Assembly (NCBI RefSeq): GCF_017163755.1
Contig: NZ_JAFIWC010000018.1
Span: 58,507-122,506 of the forward strand
Source of the DNA: Xanthomonas sp.
GTDB taxonomy: Bacteria; Pseudomonadota; Gammaproteobacteria; Xanthomonadales; Xanthomonadaceae
Direction of reading: 5' to 3'
Length of the DNA stretch: 64,000 nt
Shown: one piece after another, positions 46,483-55,372 of the stretch
Layout: each line of letters opens with the position of its first letter
How positions within the stretch are numbered: position 1 is the first letter of the stretch
The notes under the pieces: model-generated
What the model was told of the DNA's origin: nothing
Databases searched by the model: none
The model's input: the letters and a program-made list of their open reading frames with translations, nothing else
Made by a program: the position numbers and the translations under genes

Positions 46483-46562
46483 GACTCGGGACTCGGGACT
46501 CGGGACTCGGGACTCGGGACTCGGGACTCGGGACTCGGGACTCGGGACTCGGGACTCGGGAC
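46482..46562. repeat. Tandem GGACTCG array, ~11.6 units
   Basis: Perfect 7-base units from 46482 to 46562 with no substitution. They begin at the TAG stop of the twin-TM gene. The same unit in the opposite sense is at 46773-46803. Confidence 0.95.
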
Positions 46563-46608
46563 GGCAGGATGATGCCCCGGGGCAAATCGATGTCAAGCGA
46601 TTTGATGC

Positions 46609-46649
46609 AAAAAGAGGCCGCTTTTTTTTCAGAAAAAGCGGCCTTTCTT
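46609..46649. terminator. Bidirectional terminator between the twin-TM gene and ctaE
   Basis: AAAAAGAGGCCGCTTTTT is paired with AAAAAGCGGCCTTTCTT; A-run and T-run on both sides suit termination in both directions. Confidence 0.85.
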
Positions 46650-46673
46650 ATGCGCTCCGGCGCAACCGCTTTT

Positions 46674-46738
46674 CTGTAGGAGGGGCTCAGCCCCGACGCC
46701 TTACCGGCAAAGCGTCGGGGCTGAAGCCCCTCCTACAG
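46674..46738. repeat. Variant REP-like inverted pair (GGGGCT type)
   Basis: Arms CTGTAGGAGGGGCTCAGCC (46674 on) and its inverse GGCTGAAGCCCCTCCTACAG (ending 46738), joined by GCCTTACCGGCAAAGC. It shares the GTAGGAG lead with the common element but has GGGGCT...CCCC in the stem. Confidence 0.85.
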
Positions 46739-46772
46739 AAAAGCACAAATGCAGCGCACCCGCGCAATGCTC

Positions 46773-46803
46773 CGAGTCCCCGGTCCCGAGTCCCGAGTCC
46801 CGG
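46773..46803. repeat. CGAGTCC heptamer block, inverted relative to 46482-46562
   Basis: GAGTCCCCGGTCCCGAGTCC and following GAGTCCCGG give about four units in the opposite sense, ending 3 bases before the ctaE stop codon. Confidence 0.8.
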
Positions 46804-46805
46804 CC

Positions 46806-47681
46806 TCACAACACATAAACGAACAGGAACAACGCCAGCCACACCACGTCGACGAAGTGCCAGTACCACGCGGCCGCTTCGAACGCGAAATGGTTGTCGC
46901 GGCTGAAATGCCCGCGCGAAGAGCGCAGCCACATCACCAGCAGCATGATCGTGCCCAGCGCCACGTGCGCGCCGTGGAAGCCGGTGAGCATGAAGAACGT
47001 GGACCCGTAGATGCCCGAGCCCAGGGTCAGGTTCAATTCCTTGTAGGCATGGATGTATTCCTCGGCCTGCAGGAACAGGAAGACGATGCCCAGCAGCACG
47101 GTCAGCCCCAGCCACACCATCAGCTGGCCGCGGCGACCGGCCTTCAGCGCGTGGTGGGCGATGGTCAGCGTCACGCCGGAGCTGAGCAGGATCAGCGTGT
47201 TGATCAGCGGCAGGCCCCACGCCGGGATCGTCTGGAACTGGCCGCCGATCGCGCCCGGGCCATTGGTCGGCCACGCGGCCGAATAGCCGTCCCACAACAA
47301 CGCATTGGTCATCACGCCGTCGCCGCTGCCGCCCAGCCACGGCAGGGTGAAGGCGCGGGTGTAGAACAGCGCGCCGAAGAACGCGCCGAAGAACATCACC
47401 TCGGAAAAGATGAACCACACCATGCCCATGCGGAACGACACGTCGACCTGGCGGTTGTAGTGCCCGGCGATCGACTCGCGGATCACGTCGCCGAACCACA
47501 TGAACAAGGTCGCCACCAGCATCGCGATGCCGGTGAAGAACGTCCACTTGCCCCACGACGCGTCGTTGAGCCAGCTGGCCACGCCGATCATGGTCACGAA
47601 CATCGCGATCGAACCGATGAACGGCCAGCGGCTGTGGCTGGGTACGTAATAGGCGGTGGCGTCGGTGGTGGGCTGGGCCAT
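46806..47681 (-). CDS. ctaE: Cytochrome c oxidase subunit III
   Basis: A 291-residue membrane protein with seven helices. Subunit III motifs: MGMVWFIFSEVMFFGAFFGA, LLSSGVTLTIAHHALKAG, FLQAEEYIHAY (conserved Glu pair), GSTFFMLTGFHGAHVALG and AAAWYWHFVDVVWLALF. It stabilises the aa3 oxidase core. The N-terminal start MAQPTTDATAYYVPSHS is the family norm. It is 20 bases downstream of ctaG. Confidence 0.97.
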   Translation of the reverse strand: MAQPTTDATAYYVPSHSRWPFIGSIAMFVTMIGVASWLNDASWGKWTFFTGIAMLVATLFMWFGDVIRESIAGHYNRQVDVSFRMGMVWFIFSEVMFFGAFFGALFYTRAFTLPWLGGSGDGVMTNALLWDGYSAAWPTNGPGAIGGQFQTIPAWGLPLINTLILLSSGVTLTIAHHALKAGRRGQLMVWLGLTVLLGIVFLFLQAEEYIHAYKELNLTLGSGIYGSTFFMLTGFHGAHVALGTIMLLVMWLRSSRGHFSRDNHFAFEAAAWYWHFVDVVWLALFLFVYVL

Positions 47682-47701
47682 GGCGGGTTTTCCGGATCGG
47701 G

Positions 47702-48292
47702 TCAGGGGGCTGCGTGCGTGGAACCGGACAGCTTCGGCGAGCCCAGTTCGGCGCTCAGCGCATCGTTCTTGAAGAACGTATACGACAAGGTGATGGTGGT
47801 GACATCGGGCGGCAGGTCCGGATCGACGATGAAGCGCACCGGCATGTCGCGCTTCTCGCCGGCCTGCAGCGTCTGCGCGGTGAAGCAGAAGCACTCGGTC
47901 TTGGTGAAATAGCCCGACGCGCGCGCCGGCGCCACCGACGGCACCGCGCTGCCGACGATGGCGCGGTCGCTGTCGTTGCGCGCGTAGTACAGCGCTTCGT
48001 TCAGTTCGCCCGGCACCACGACCATGGTCAGTTGCTCGGGATGGAACGACCACGGCAGCTTGGAATTCACGCCGCCATCGAACTCCACCTTCACCGTGCG
48101 CTTGCCGACCAGCGCCTTGCCGGCCTGCGCACCGTCGCCGGGACCGCGCTCCAGGCGCACGCCGAAGACCTTCTCGCAGGCGATGCGGTACAGCGGCACC
48201 AGCGAGAACGTCAGCACGAACACCGCCAGTGCCACGCCGACCAGCTTGAACACGCCGGCGTTGCTGTGCACGGGACCGGCCGGCGCGTTCAT
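47702..48292 (-). CDS. ctaG: Cytochrome c oxidase assembly protein CtaG (Cox11)
   Basis: A 196-residue protein with one N-terminal helix ([24 protein letters not shown]) and a periplasmic beta-domain carrying the copper site [12 protein letters not shown]. It delivers CuB to subunit I. A family-typical YTFF end is present. Its start overlaps the 43-residue gene by 4 bases. Confidence 0.96.
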   Translation of the reverse strand: MNAPAGPVHSNAGVFKLVGVALAVFVLTFSLVPLYRIACEKVFGVRLERGPGDGAQAGKALVGKRTVKVEFDGGVNSKLPWSFHPEQLTMVVVPGELNEALYYARNDSDRAIVGSAVPSVAPARASGYFTKTECFCFTAQTLQAGEKRDMPVRFIVDPDLPPDVTTITLSYTFFKNDALSAELGSPKLSGSTHAAP

Positions 48293-48420
48293 CGGCCAAG
48301 CACTCCGGACAGGATGAAGCCGGCATAGATCAGCACCGCGACCGCGCCCACCAGCAGCGCGGTGCGCACCGCGCGCTTGCGGCGCACGGCCAGGTCGTCG
48401 AGGGGCGGATGCGGCGTCAT
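48289..48420 (-). CDS. 43-residue membrane protein between ctaD and ctaG
   Basis: Encodes [20 protein letters not shown] and then one membrane helix [19 protein letters not shown]. It overlaps the ctaD stop by one base and the ctaG start by four, so it is tied by translation to both. Its position matches the small oxidase assembly proteins annotated in some proteobacterial clusters. Role unproven; reality is supported by the exact overlaps. Confidence 0.82.
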   Translation of the reverse strand: MTPHPPLDDLAVRRKRAVRTALLVGAVAVLIYAGFILSGVLGR

Positions 48421-50030
48421 CAGTGGCTGATGTCGTCGTGGGCCAGGTCGCCGGGCTTGAGCACCGGCGGCAGGGTGAAGGTATGCGCCGGCGCCGGCGA
48501 CGGCACCGTCCATTCCAGCCCGCGCGCGCCTTCCCACGACCGCGCCTCGGCGCGCGCGCCGCTGCGCAGCGAGGCGATCAGGATGCCGGCCATCAGGAAC
48601 GGGGTGACGAACATGCCGAACGCGCCGATCGAGCTGACCATGTTCCAGTCGGCGAACACCACGTTGTAGTCGGGGATGCGCCGCGGCATGCCGGCCAGTC
48701 CGAGGAAGTGCTGCGGGAAGAACAGCAGGTTGACGAACAGCATCGTCCACCAGAAATGGAACTTGGCCCAGGCCTCGCTGTACATGCGCCCGGTCCACTT
48801 CGGCCACCAGTAGTACACCGCGGCGATCAGCGCGAACACCGCGCCGGTGACCAGCACGTAGTGGAAGTGCGCGACCACGAAGTAGGTGTCGTGGTACTGG
48901 AAGTCGGCCGGCACGATCGCCAGCATCAGCCCGGAGAAGCCACCGATGCTGAACAGGATGACGAACGACACCGCCCACAGCATCGGCGCCTCGAAGGTCA
49001 GCGAGCCCTTCCACATCGTGCTGACCCAGTTGAACACCTTCACCCCGGTGGGGATGGAGATCAGCATCGTGGCGAACATGAAGTAGATCTCGCCGCCCAG
49101 CGGCATGCCCACGGTGAACATGTGGTGGGCCCAGACGATGAAGCTCAAGAACGCGATCGCCGCGATCGCGTAGACCATCGCCTGATAGCCGAACAGCGGC
49201 TTGCGGCTGAAGGTGGGGATGATCTCGCTGACCACGCCGAAGGCCGGCAGGATCATGATGTAGACCTCGGGGTGACCGAAGAACCAGAAGATGTGCTGGT
49301 ACATCACCGGGTCGCCGCCGCCGGCGGCGTTGAAGAAGCTGGTGCCGAAGAACTTGTCGGTCAGCAGCATGGTCACCGCGCCGGCCAGCACCGGCATCAC
49401 CGCGATCAGCAGGAACGCGGTGATCAGCCAGGCCCAGCAGAAGATCGGCATCTTCAGCAGGTCGATGCCCGGCGCGCGCATGTTCAGCACGGTGGCGATG
49501 ATGTTGATCGCGCCCATGATCGAGCTGATGCCGGCCACGTGGATCGCGAACACGCTGAAGGCCACGTTGTAGCCGCCCTGCAGCGACAGCGGCGGATACA
49601 GCGTCCAGCCGCCGGCGGGCGCGCCGCCGGGAATGAACAGGGTCATCAGCAGCAGGGTGAAGGCCACCGGCAGCAGCCAGAACGACCAGTTGTTCATGCG
49701 CGGCAGCGCCATGTCCGGCGCGCCGATCTGCAGCGGGATCATCCAGTTGGCCAGGCCGACGAAGGCCGGCATCACTCCGCCGAAGATCATCACCAGCGCA
49801 TGCACGGTGGTCATCTGGTTGAAGAACTCGGGCTTGACGAACTGCAGGCCCGGTTGCGCCAGCTCCGCACGGATCACCACGCTCATCGCCGCGCCGATGA
49901 TGAACATCGTGAAGCTGAAAAGCAGGTAGAGCGTGCCGATGTCCTTGTGGTTGGTGGAGAAGAACCAACGCTCGACGAAGCTCTGCTGGTGCCCGTGCTC
50001 GTCGTGATGGTCGACTGCGGAATGGGCCAT
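48420..50030 (-). CDS. ctaD: Cytochrome c oxidase subunit I
   Basis: A 536-residue membrane protein with 12 helices, heme a and the heme a3-CuB site. Key motifs are [17 protein letters not shown] (CuB ligand His and the cross-linked Tyr), [12 protein letters not shown] (two CuB His), [20 protein letters not shown] (heme ligands) and YKxx-type K-channel residues in helix VIII. It is the catalytic subunit of the aa3-type proton-pumping oxidase. It is 31 bases downstream of ctaC. Confidence 0.98.
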   Translation of the reverse strand: MAHSAVDHHDEHGHQQSFVERWFFSTNHKDIGTLYLLFSFTMFIIGAAMSVVIRAELAQPGLQFVKPEFFNQMTTVHALVMIFGGVMPAFVGLANWMIPLQIGAPDMALPRMNNWSFWLLPVAFTLLLMTLFIPGGAPAGGWTLYPPLSLQGGYNVAFSVFAIHVAGISSIMGAINIIATVLNMRAPGIDLLKMPIFCWAWLITAFLLIAVMPVLAGAVTMLLTDKFFGTSFFNAAGGGDPVMYQHIFWFFGHPEVYIMILPAFGVVSEIIPTFSRKPLFGYQAMVYAIAAIAFLSFIVWAHHMFTVGMPLGGEIYFMFATMLISIPTGVKVFNWVSTMWKGSLTFEAPMLWAVSFVILFSIGGFSGLMLAIVPADFQYHDTYFVVAHFHYVLVTGAVFALIAAVYYWWPKWTGRMYSEAWAKFHFWWTMLFVNLLFFPQHFLGLAGMPRRIPDYNVVFADWNMVSSIGAFGMFVTPFLMAGILIASLRSGARAEARSWEGARGLEWTVPSPAPAHTFTLPPVLKPGDLAHDDISH

Positions 50031-50061
50031 GGCGGCTACCTCAGAAAAAGGATGCAGAAGG

Positions 50062-51069
50062 TCAGGCGGCGCGCACGGTCAGGTGCGAGTCGAAACGAAG
50101 GCGGAGCAACGAGGCTTGCGGCGGCGCCGCGGGCGCGGCCGTTTCGGGCGCCGCGGCGTCCGGCGCAGCGGGAGCCGGAGCCGGGGTCTGCGCCGGAGCC
50201 GCCGGCGCGGGCGCCGCGGCAGGCGCGGGCGCGGCCGGCGCGGCGGCCGGCTTGCGTGCCGCCAGCCACTTCTGGAATTCCTGCTTGGACACCGCCTCGA
50301 CCACGATCGGCATGAACGCATGGTCCTTGCCGCACAGCTCGGCGCACTGCCCGCGGTACACGCCCGGGGTCTCGATGCTGGTCCAGGCCTCGTTGATGAT
50401 GCCGGGAATCGCGTCCTGCTTCCAACCCAGCGCCGGCACCCACCATGCGTGGATCACGTCGTTGGCGGTGATCACGAAGCGCACCTTGGTGTTCACCGGC
50501 AGCACCAGCCGGTTGTCCACGTCCAGCAGGTAGTGCGGATCGCTCTCCAGGGTCGGCACCTTGCCGCTCTGGCGCATGCGGTCCGAACCGCGCTCCAGGC
50601 GGCTGGTGAACGACACGTTCTGGCCCAGGTACTCGTAGTGCCACAGCCACTGGTAGCCGGTGACCTTGACCGTCAGCTCGGCGTCGCGGGTGTCGTACAT
50701 CGCGATCAGCTTGGCGGTGGCCGGCCAAGCCATCACGATCAGGATCAGCACCGGGATCACGGTCCAGACGATCTCGGCCTTGGTGTTATGGCTGAATTGC
50801 GCGGCGACCGCGCCCTTGGACTTGCGGAACTTGAACATCGCATAGGCCATCGCCCCGAACACCAGCAGGCCGATGACCACGCACACCCACAACGCGATCA
50901 TGTGCGCGTCGTACGCATTGCGCGCGCTCTGGGTGACGCCCCTGCCCATGTTCAGCTGCCAGGGCTTGGGGTCGGCCGATTGCGCCCATGCCACCGGTGC
51001 GGCCGTCGCCGCGGCCAATGCCATCCCCATCCTGACCGCCTGTTGCTTCCATCTGCCGCATTGCTTCAT
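50062..51069 (-). CDS. ctaC: Cytochrome c oxidase subunit II, with Ala/Pro-rich tail
   Basis: A 335-residue protein. A signal segment (GMALAAATAAPVAWAQ), two membrane helices, then the CuA cupredoxin domain: VTGYQWLWHYEY, ANDVIHAWWVPALG and the binuclear copper loop GQCAELCGKDHAFMP. After ~residue 275 comes a ~60-residue tail of Ala/Pro-rich sequence ending LRLRFDSHLTVRAA, not part of the core fold. It receives electrons from cytochrome c. No cytochrome c domain is fused. First gene of the leftward cta operon. Confidence 0.97.
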   Translation of the reverse strand: MKQCGRWKQQAVRMGMALAAATAAPVAWAQSADPKPWQLNMGRGVTQSARNAYDAHMIALWVCVVIGLLVFGAMAYAMFKFRKSKGAVAAQFSHNTKAEIVWTVIPVLILIVMAWPATAKLIAMYDTRDAELTVKVTGYQWLWHYEYLGQNVSFTSRLERGSDRMRQSGKVPTLESDPHYLLDVDNRLVLPVNTKVRFVITANDVIHAWWVPALGWKQDAIPGIINEAWTSIETPGVYRGQCAELCGKDHAFMPIVVEAVSKQEFQKWLAARKPAAAPAAPAPAAAPAPAAPAQTPAPAPAAPDAAAPETAAPAAPPQASLLRLRFDSHLTVRAA

Positions 51070-51089
51070 TGCCTAGACCCCTTGGAGCG

Positions 51090-51566
51090 TCATCGGTTGC
51101 GGCCGGTCGCGGCCGCCAGCAAGCCTTCCAGGGTCTGCGCCAGCTCGCGGCGCTCGCCCGGCCCGAGAAATTCGCCTACCCGGACCTGCCTGCCGCTTGA
51201 CGCCAGCACCACCCTGTCGTCGCCTTCGATCCGCAGCCGCACCCAGTGTGGATGGGCGCGGAACGCCGGCGTTACTGCATTCGTGCGGGTCACTTCCACG
51301 CAGCCCGGACCCACCCGGATATCCTCTTCTCGCTCGCCGCTGCGCCATACCCAGCGCAACGCAAGCGCCACCATGACGCTATGAAGCAGGGCGAACGCAG
51401 GCGCGAACACGTTGCCGGCGAGCCACCCCAACCCTGCCCCCGCCCACATCGCGCCGGCCAGCGCGGCGAACAACAGGACGAACTGCCGGGCGTTGAGCGC
51501 CCGCGGCGGTCGCAGCCGCAGCTGCGTACCCGACCCCTCCGAAGAAAACGGAAACATTTCGATCAT
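51090..51566 (-). CDS. DUF2244 family membrane protein
   Basis: A 158-residue protein with one or two helices (QFVLLFAALAGAMWAGAGLG, FAPAFALLHSVMVALAL) and a C-terminal beta domain (VEVTRTNAVTPAFRAHPHWV, SGRQVRVGEFLGPGERREL). The family regularly accompanies subunit II/I genes of the oxidase operon; function unknown. It lies just upstream of ctaC, in the same direction, so it is probably the first gene of the operon. Start MIEMFPF: a later ATG (51557) is possible. Confidence 0.88.
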   Translation of the reverse strand: MIEMFPFSSEGSGTQLRLRPPRALNARQFVLLFAALAGAMWAGAGLGWLAGNVFAPAFALLHSVMVALALRWVWRSGEREEDIRVGPGCVEVTRTNAVTPAFRAHPHWVRLRIEGDDRVVLASSGRQVRVGEFLGPGERRELAQTLEGLLAAATGRNR

Positions 51567-51819
51567 GTCGAACCGCGCTTCCGAGCCGCCTGGCTTCGAG
51601 CCGAGAGCACGCTTCGATGGTAGCCCCCGGCCTGCGCGCGGGCAAGCGCGGGTTCATCATAAAAAATGCTGCATTGCAACCTGACGCGTGCGGACAGGCG
51701 CCGACGCGCGCCCCGCCGTCGCCTGTCGCGTGTGGCGACGGGCATCAGGGCAAAGCCGGGGCGCGCTGCGCGGGCAGGCGCTGGCATACCATATGCCGGT
51801 CTTTCCTGACCTCTTCCGC

Positions 51820-54800
51820 ATGAACGCATTGTCTGGCGCCGGCACCTCACCGGCGATGCCGTCCGCGACACCCTCGCCGCTGCTCAGCCCCGAACTCCCC
51901 CCCGCTCCCCACGCCCTGCGCGCCGCGATCACCGCCGCGTGGCTCAAGGACGAAACCGAACATGTGCGCGAACTGATCGAGCAGGCGCGCCTGCCCGCCG
52001 CCGAGCAGGCCAAGGTGCAGGCGCTGGCCGCCGACCTGGTCACCCGCGTGCGCGCCCGCGCCCAGGACCAGGGCGCGATCGAGGCCTTCATGCGCCAGTA
52101 CGACCTGGGCAGCGAGGAAGGCGTGCTGCTGATGTGCGTGGCCGAGGCGCTGCTGCGCATCCCCGACCAGGACACCGCCGACAAGCTGATCCGCGACAAG
52201 CTCGGCGACGCCGACTGGAAGAAGCACATGGGCGAAAGCGACTCGGTGCTGGTCAACGCCTCCACCTGGGGCCTGATGCTCACCGGCAAGCTGGTGCAGA
52301 TCAACGACCTGACCCGCGCCGACGTCGCCGGCGCGTTCAAGCGCCTGATCGGCCGCGTCGGCGAGCCGGTGATCCGCCTGGCGGTGCGCCAGGCGATGAA
52401 GATCATGGGCCACCAGTTCGTGATGGGCCGCACCATCGGCGAGGCGCTGTCGCGCTCGAAGAAGGGCGACAACGCGCACTACCGCTACTCGTTCGACATG
52501 CTCGGCGAAGGCGCGCTGACCATGAAGGACGCGCATCGCTACCTCGACGCGTACCGCCAGGCGATCCACGCCATCGGCCGCAGCGGGCCGAACGGCTCGT
52601 ACCAGGGCAGCGACGTGTTCGCCGCGCCCAGCATCTCGATCAAGCTGTCGGCGCTGTATCCGCGCTACGAGCACGCCAAGCGCGCGCGGGTGATGGCCGA
52701 GCTGGTGCCGGGCGTGCTGGAACTGGCGCAGCTGGCCAAGTCCTACGGCATCGGCTACACGGTGGACGCCGAGGAAGCCGACCGCCTGGAGCTGTCGCTG
52801 GACATCATCGAGGCCACCTACTCCGACCCGTCGCTGGACGGCTGGGAAGGCTACGGCCTGGCAGTGCAGGCCTACCAGAAGCGCACCCCGTACACGATCG
52901 ACTTCCTCGCCGACCTGGCGCGCCGCGTCGGCCGCCGCATCCCGGTGCGCCTGGTCAAGGGCGCGTATTGGGACGCGGAGATCAAGCGCGCCCAGGTCGA
53001 AGGCCATCCGGGCTACCCGGTGTTCACCCGCAAGCAGAACACCGACGTGTCCTACTTGGCCTGCGCGCGGCGCATGTTCGCGCACAGCGACGCGCTGTAC
53101 CCGATGTTCGCCACCCACAACGCGCAGACCATCGCCGCGGTGCGCGCCATCGCCGCCGGCAAGGACTACGAGCACCAGAAGCTGCACGGCATGGGCGACG
53201 ACCTGTACGCCGAGGTCATCCCCGCCGACCGCCTGGGCGTGCCGTGCCGCGTGTACGCGCCGGTCGGCTCGCACGAGGACCTGCTGCCGTACCTGGTGCG
53301 GCGCCTGCTCGAGAACGGCGCCAATTCCAGCTTCGTCAACCGCATCACCGACGAGGACGTGGCCATCGAGGACCTGATCCGCGATCCGGTCGAGGCCGTG
53401 TCCTCGTTCGCCTCCATCCCGCATCCGAAGATTCCGCTGCCGGCCGACCTGCTGCGCAGCCAGAACCACAACAGGAAGAATTCCATGGGCGCCAACCTCG
53501 CCAACGACAACGACCTGCGCGCGCTGGCCGACCAGCTCAACGCCGCGATCAAGCCCTGGCAGGCCGCGCCGCTGGTGCCCGGCGCGGTGATCGCCAGCGA
53601 GCCGCTGCCGGTGACCAACCCCGCCGACCGCCGCCAGGTGGTGGGCCGCTGGCAGCCGGCCGACGCCGCCGCCGTGGAGAAGGCGCTGGCCAATGCGGTC
53701 GCCGCGCAGCCGGCCTGGGACCGCACCCCGGCCGCCAGCCGCGCCACCATCCTCGAGCACGCCGCCGACCTGCTGGAAGCGCGCCTGCCCGAGTTCATCG
53801 CGCTGTGCGTCAGGGAGGCCGGCAAGACCCTGCCCGACGGCGTGGCCGAAGTGCGCGAGGCGGTGGATTTCCTGCGCTACTACGCCGGCCAGGCGCGCGC
53901 CCAGTTCGGCGCGCCCGAGCGCCTGCCCGGGCCGACCGGCGAATCCAACGAACTGCAGCTGCATGGCCGCGGCGTGTTCGTATGCATCAGCCCGTGGAAC
54001 TTCCCGCTGGCGATCTTCCTCGGCCAGGTCGCCGCGGCGCTGGCCGCCGGCAACAGCGTGATCGCCAAGCCGGCCGAGCAGACCAACCTGGTCGGCCATG
54101 CCGCGGTGAAGCTGCTGCACGAAGCCGGCGTGCCGGAAGCGGCGGTGCAGTTCCTGCCCGGCGACGGCGCCACCGTCGGCGCCGCGCTGACCCGCGACCC
54201 GCGCGTGGCCGGCGTGGCCTTCACCGGCTCCACCGACACCGCGCGCGCGATCAACCGCGCCATGGCCGCGCGCGACGCGGCGATCGGCGTGCTGATCGCC
54301 GAGACCGGCGGCCAGAACGCGTTCATCGCAGACTCCTCGTCATTGCCGGAAGCGGTGGTCAAGGATGCGATCTCCAGCGCCTTCATCTCCGCCGGCCAGC
54401 GCTGCTCGGCCGCGCGCGTGCTGTTCGTGCAGGACGACATCGCCGACAAGGTGATGACCATGCTGGCCGGCGCGATGGCCGAACTGAAGGTCGGCGACCC
54501 GGGCCTGCTGTCCACCGACGTCGGCCCGGTGATCGACGCCGACGCGCTGCAGATCCTCACCGAGCATGCCGCGCGCATGGACCGCGAGGCGCGGCTGATC
54601 GCCGTCGCCGCCACCGACGACGGCACCGCCCACGGCAGCTTCTTCGCGCCGCGCGCCTACGAGCTGCAGTCGCTGGCGCAGCTGCAGCGCGAGATCTTCG
54701 GCCCGGTGCTGCACGTGCTGCGCTGGAAGGCCGACCAGCTCGACGCGGTGATCGACCAGATCAACGCCACCGGCTACGGCCTGACCCTGGGCGTGCATTC

Positions 54801-55041
54801 GCGCATCGACGAGACCATCGACCGCATCGCCGCGCGCGTCCAGGTGGGCAACGTCTACGTCAACCGCAACCAGATCGGCGCGGTGGTCGGCGTGCAGCCG
54901 TTCGGCGGCCAGGGCCTGTCCGGCACCGGCCCCAAGGCCGGCGGCCCGCACTACCTGCTGCGCTTCGCCACCGAAAAGGTGGTCACGGTCAACACCACCG
55001 CGGCCGGCGGCAACGCCTCGCTGCTGACGCTGGGCGACTGA
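51820..55041 (+). CDS. putA: Bifunctional proline dehydrogenase/P5C dehydrogenase, without DNA-binding domain
   Basis: A 1073-residue protein. The N-terminal PRODH barrel has DAEEADRLELSLDIIE, RLVKGAYWDAEIKRAQ and FATHNAQTIAAVR (FAD and substrate site). The ALDH domain has SPWNFPLAIFLGQ, AETGGQNAFI and the catalytic Cys in SAGQRCSAARVLF. It oxidises proline to glutamate through P5C, with channelling. The ribbon-helix-helix DNA-binding domain that opens trifunctional PutA proteins (as in E. coli) is absent: residues 1-30 are Ser/Pro-rich. ATG 51820 was used; ATG 51793 (MPVFPDLFR) is an alternative. Confidence 0.95.
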   Translation: MNALSGAGTSPAMPSATPSPLLSPELPPAPHALRAAITAAWLKDETEHVRELIEQARLPAAEQAKVQALAADLVTRVRARAQDQGAIEAFMRQYDLGSEEGVLLMCVAEALLRIPDQDTADKLIRDKLGDADWKKHMGESDSVLVNASTWGLMLTGKLVQINDLTRADVAGAFKRLIGRVGEPVIRLAVRQAMKIMGHQFVMGRTIGEALSRSKKGDNAHYRYSFDMLGEGALTMKDAHRYLDAYRQAIHAIGRSGPNGSYQGSDVFAAPSISIKLSALYPRYEHAKRARVMAELVPGVLELAQLAKSYGIGYTVDAEEADRLELSLDIIEATYSDPSLDGWEGYGLAVQAYQKRTPYTIDFLADLARRVGRRIPVRLVKGAYWDAEIKRAQVEGHPGYPVFTRKQNTDVSYLACARRMFAHSDALYPMFATHNAQTIAAVRAIAAGKDYEHQKLHGMGDDLYAEVIPADRLGVPCRVYAPVGSHEDLLPYLVRRLLENGANSSFVNRITDEDVAIEDLIRDPVEAVSSFASIPHPKIPLPADLLRSQNHNRKNSMGANLANDNDLRALADQLNAAIKPWQAAPLVPGAVIASEPLPVTNPADRRQVVGRWQPADAAAVEKALANAVAAQPAWDRTPAASRATILEHAADLLEARLPEFIALCVREAGKTLPDGVAEVREAVDFLRYYAGQARAQFGAPERLPGPTGESNELQLHGRGVFVCISPWNFPLAIFLGQVAAALAAGNSVIAKPAEQTNLVGHAAVKLLHEAGVPEAAVQFLPGDGATVGAALTRDPRVAGVAFTGSTDTARAINRAMAARDAAIGVLIAETGGQNAFIADSSSLPEAVVKDAISSAFISAGQRCSAARVLFVQDDIADKVMTMLAGAMAELKVGDPGLLSTDVGPVIDADALQILTEHAARMDREARLIAVAATDDGTAHGSFFAPRAYELQSLAQLQREIFGPVLHVLRWKADQLDAVIDQINATGYGLTLGVHSRIDETIDRIAARVQVGNVYVNRNQIGAVVGVQPFGGQGLSGTGPKAGGPHYLLRFATEKVVTVNTTAAGGNASLLTLGD

Positions 55042-55087
55042 GCGGCCGCGCCCGGCGTTTCTTCGGATTTTGAAGTGCTGGATGGTT

Positions 55088-55155
55088 TGTGGGAGCGACT
55101 TCAGTCGCGACGGGCATCACCGGTAAAGCCCGTCGCGACTGAAGTCGCTCCCACA
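55088..55155. repeat. Variant REP-like inverted pair (GGGAGCGACTT type)
   Basis: TGTGGGAGCGACTTCAGTCG (55088 on) and its inverse ending 55155; the two 27-base arms are perfectly complementary, with a 14-base spacer. It shares the AGCG-CTTCAG core with the commoner element but pairs GACT with AGTC. Confidence 0.88.
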
Positions 55156-55292
55156 GGGTGACTTGGCGACAACGTCAGCCATGCCGATGCACAGGCATAG
55201 GCACAGGCACAGGCATCCGCTAGCGTCGCCGAGGTGCCTGACTAGGCTCTCCAGCAATCAATCGCACACGCTGCCGGATCCGGGCCGTAAAC

Positions 55293-55323
55293 AAAAAAAG
55301 CCCCGCTTCTGCGGGGCTTTTTT
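55293..55323. terminator. Terminator between putA and fadL
   Basis: AAAAAAAGCCCCGCTTCTGC continues into GGGGCTTTTTT; a 7-base GC stem flanked by A- and T-runs works on both strands. It ends about 50 bases from the fadL stop. Confidence 0.9.
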
Positions 55324-55372
55324 CTGTCCGCCGCGGCCTGCGCCGCGGCGGTTCACTGCAGCACCGGCCCGA

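Larger units (their letters stand above)
46483..46805. other. Repeat-filled 323-base interval between convergent genes
   Basis: In order: heptamer array, bidirectional terminator (46609-46649), variant REP pair (46674-46738) and a second, inverted heptamer block (46773-46803). No gene. Confidence 0.85.
55042..55372. other. 331-base interval after putA
   Basis: It holds a CGACTT-type REP pair (55088-55155), short GGCACA/GGCATA repeats at about 55186-55218 and the fadL terminator (55293-55323). No gene. Confidence 0.8.

Noticed and set aside
46482..46562. Possible CRISPR array
   Set aside because: The units are 7 bases, directly tandem, without spacers, and there are no cas genes.
48423..50315. 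Long rightward frame over ctaD and ctaC
   Set aside because: Arg/His/Gln-rich low-complexity translation, antisense to two well-supported oxidase genes.
51847..54120. 757-codon frame antisense to putA
   Set aside because: No recognisable domain; putA is complete and conserved.
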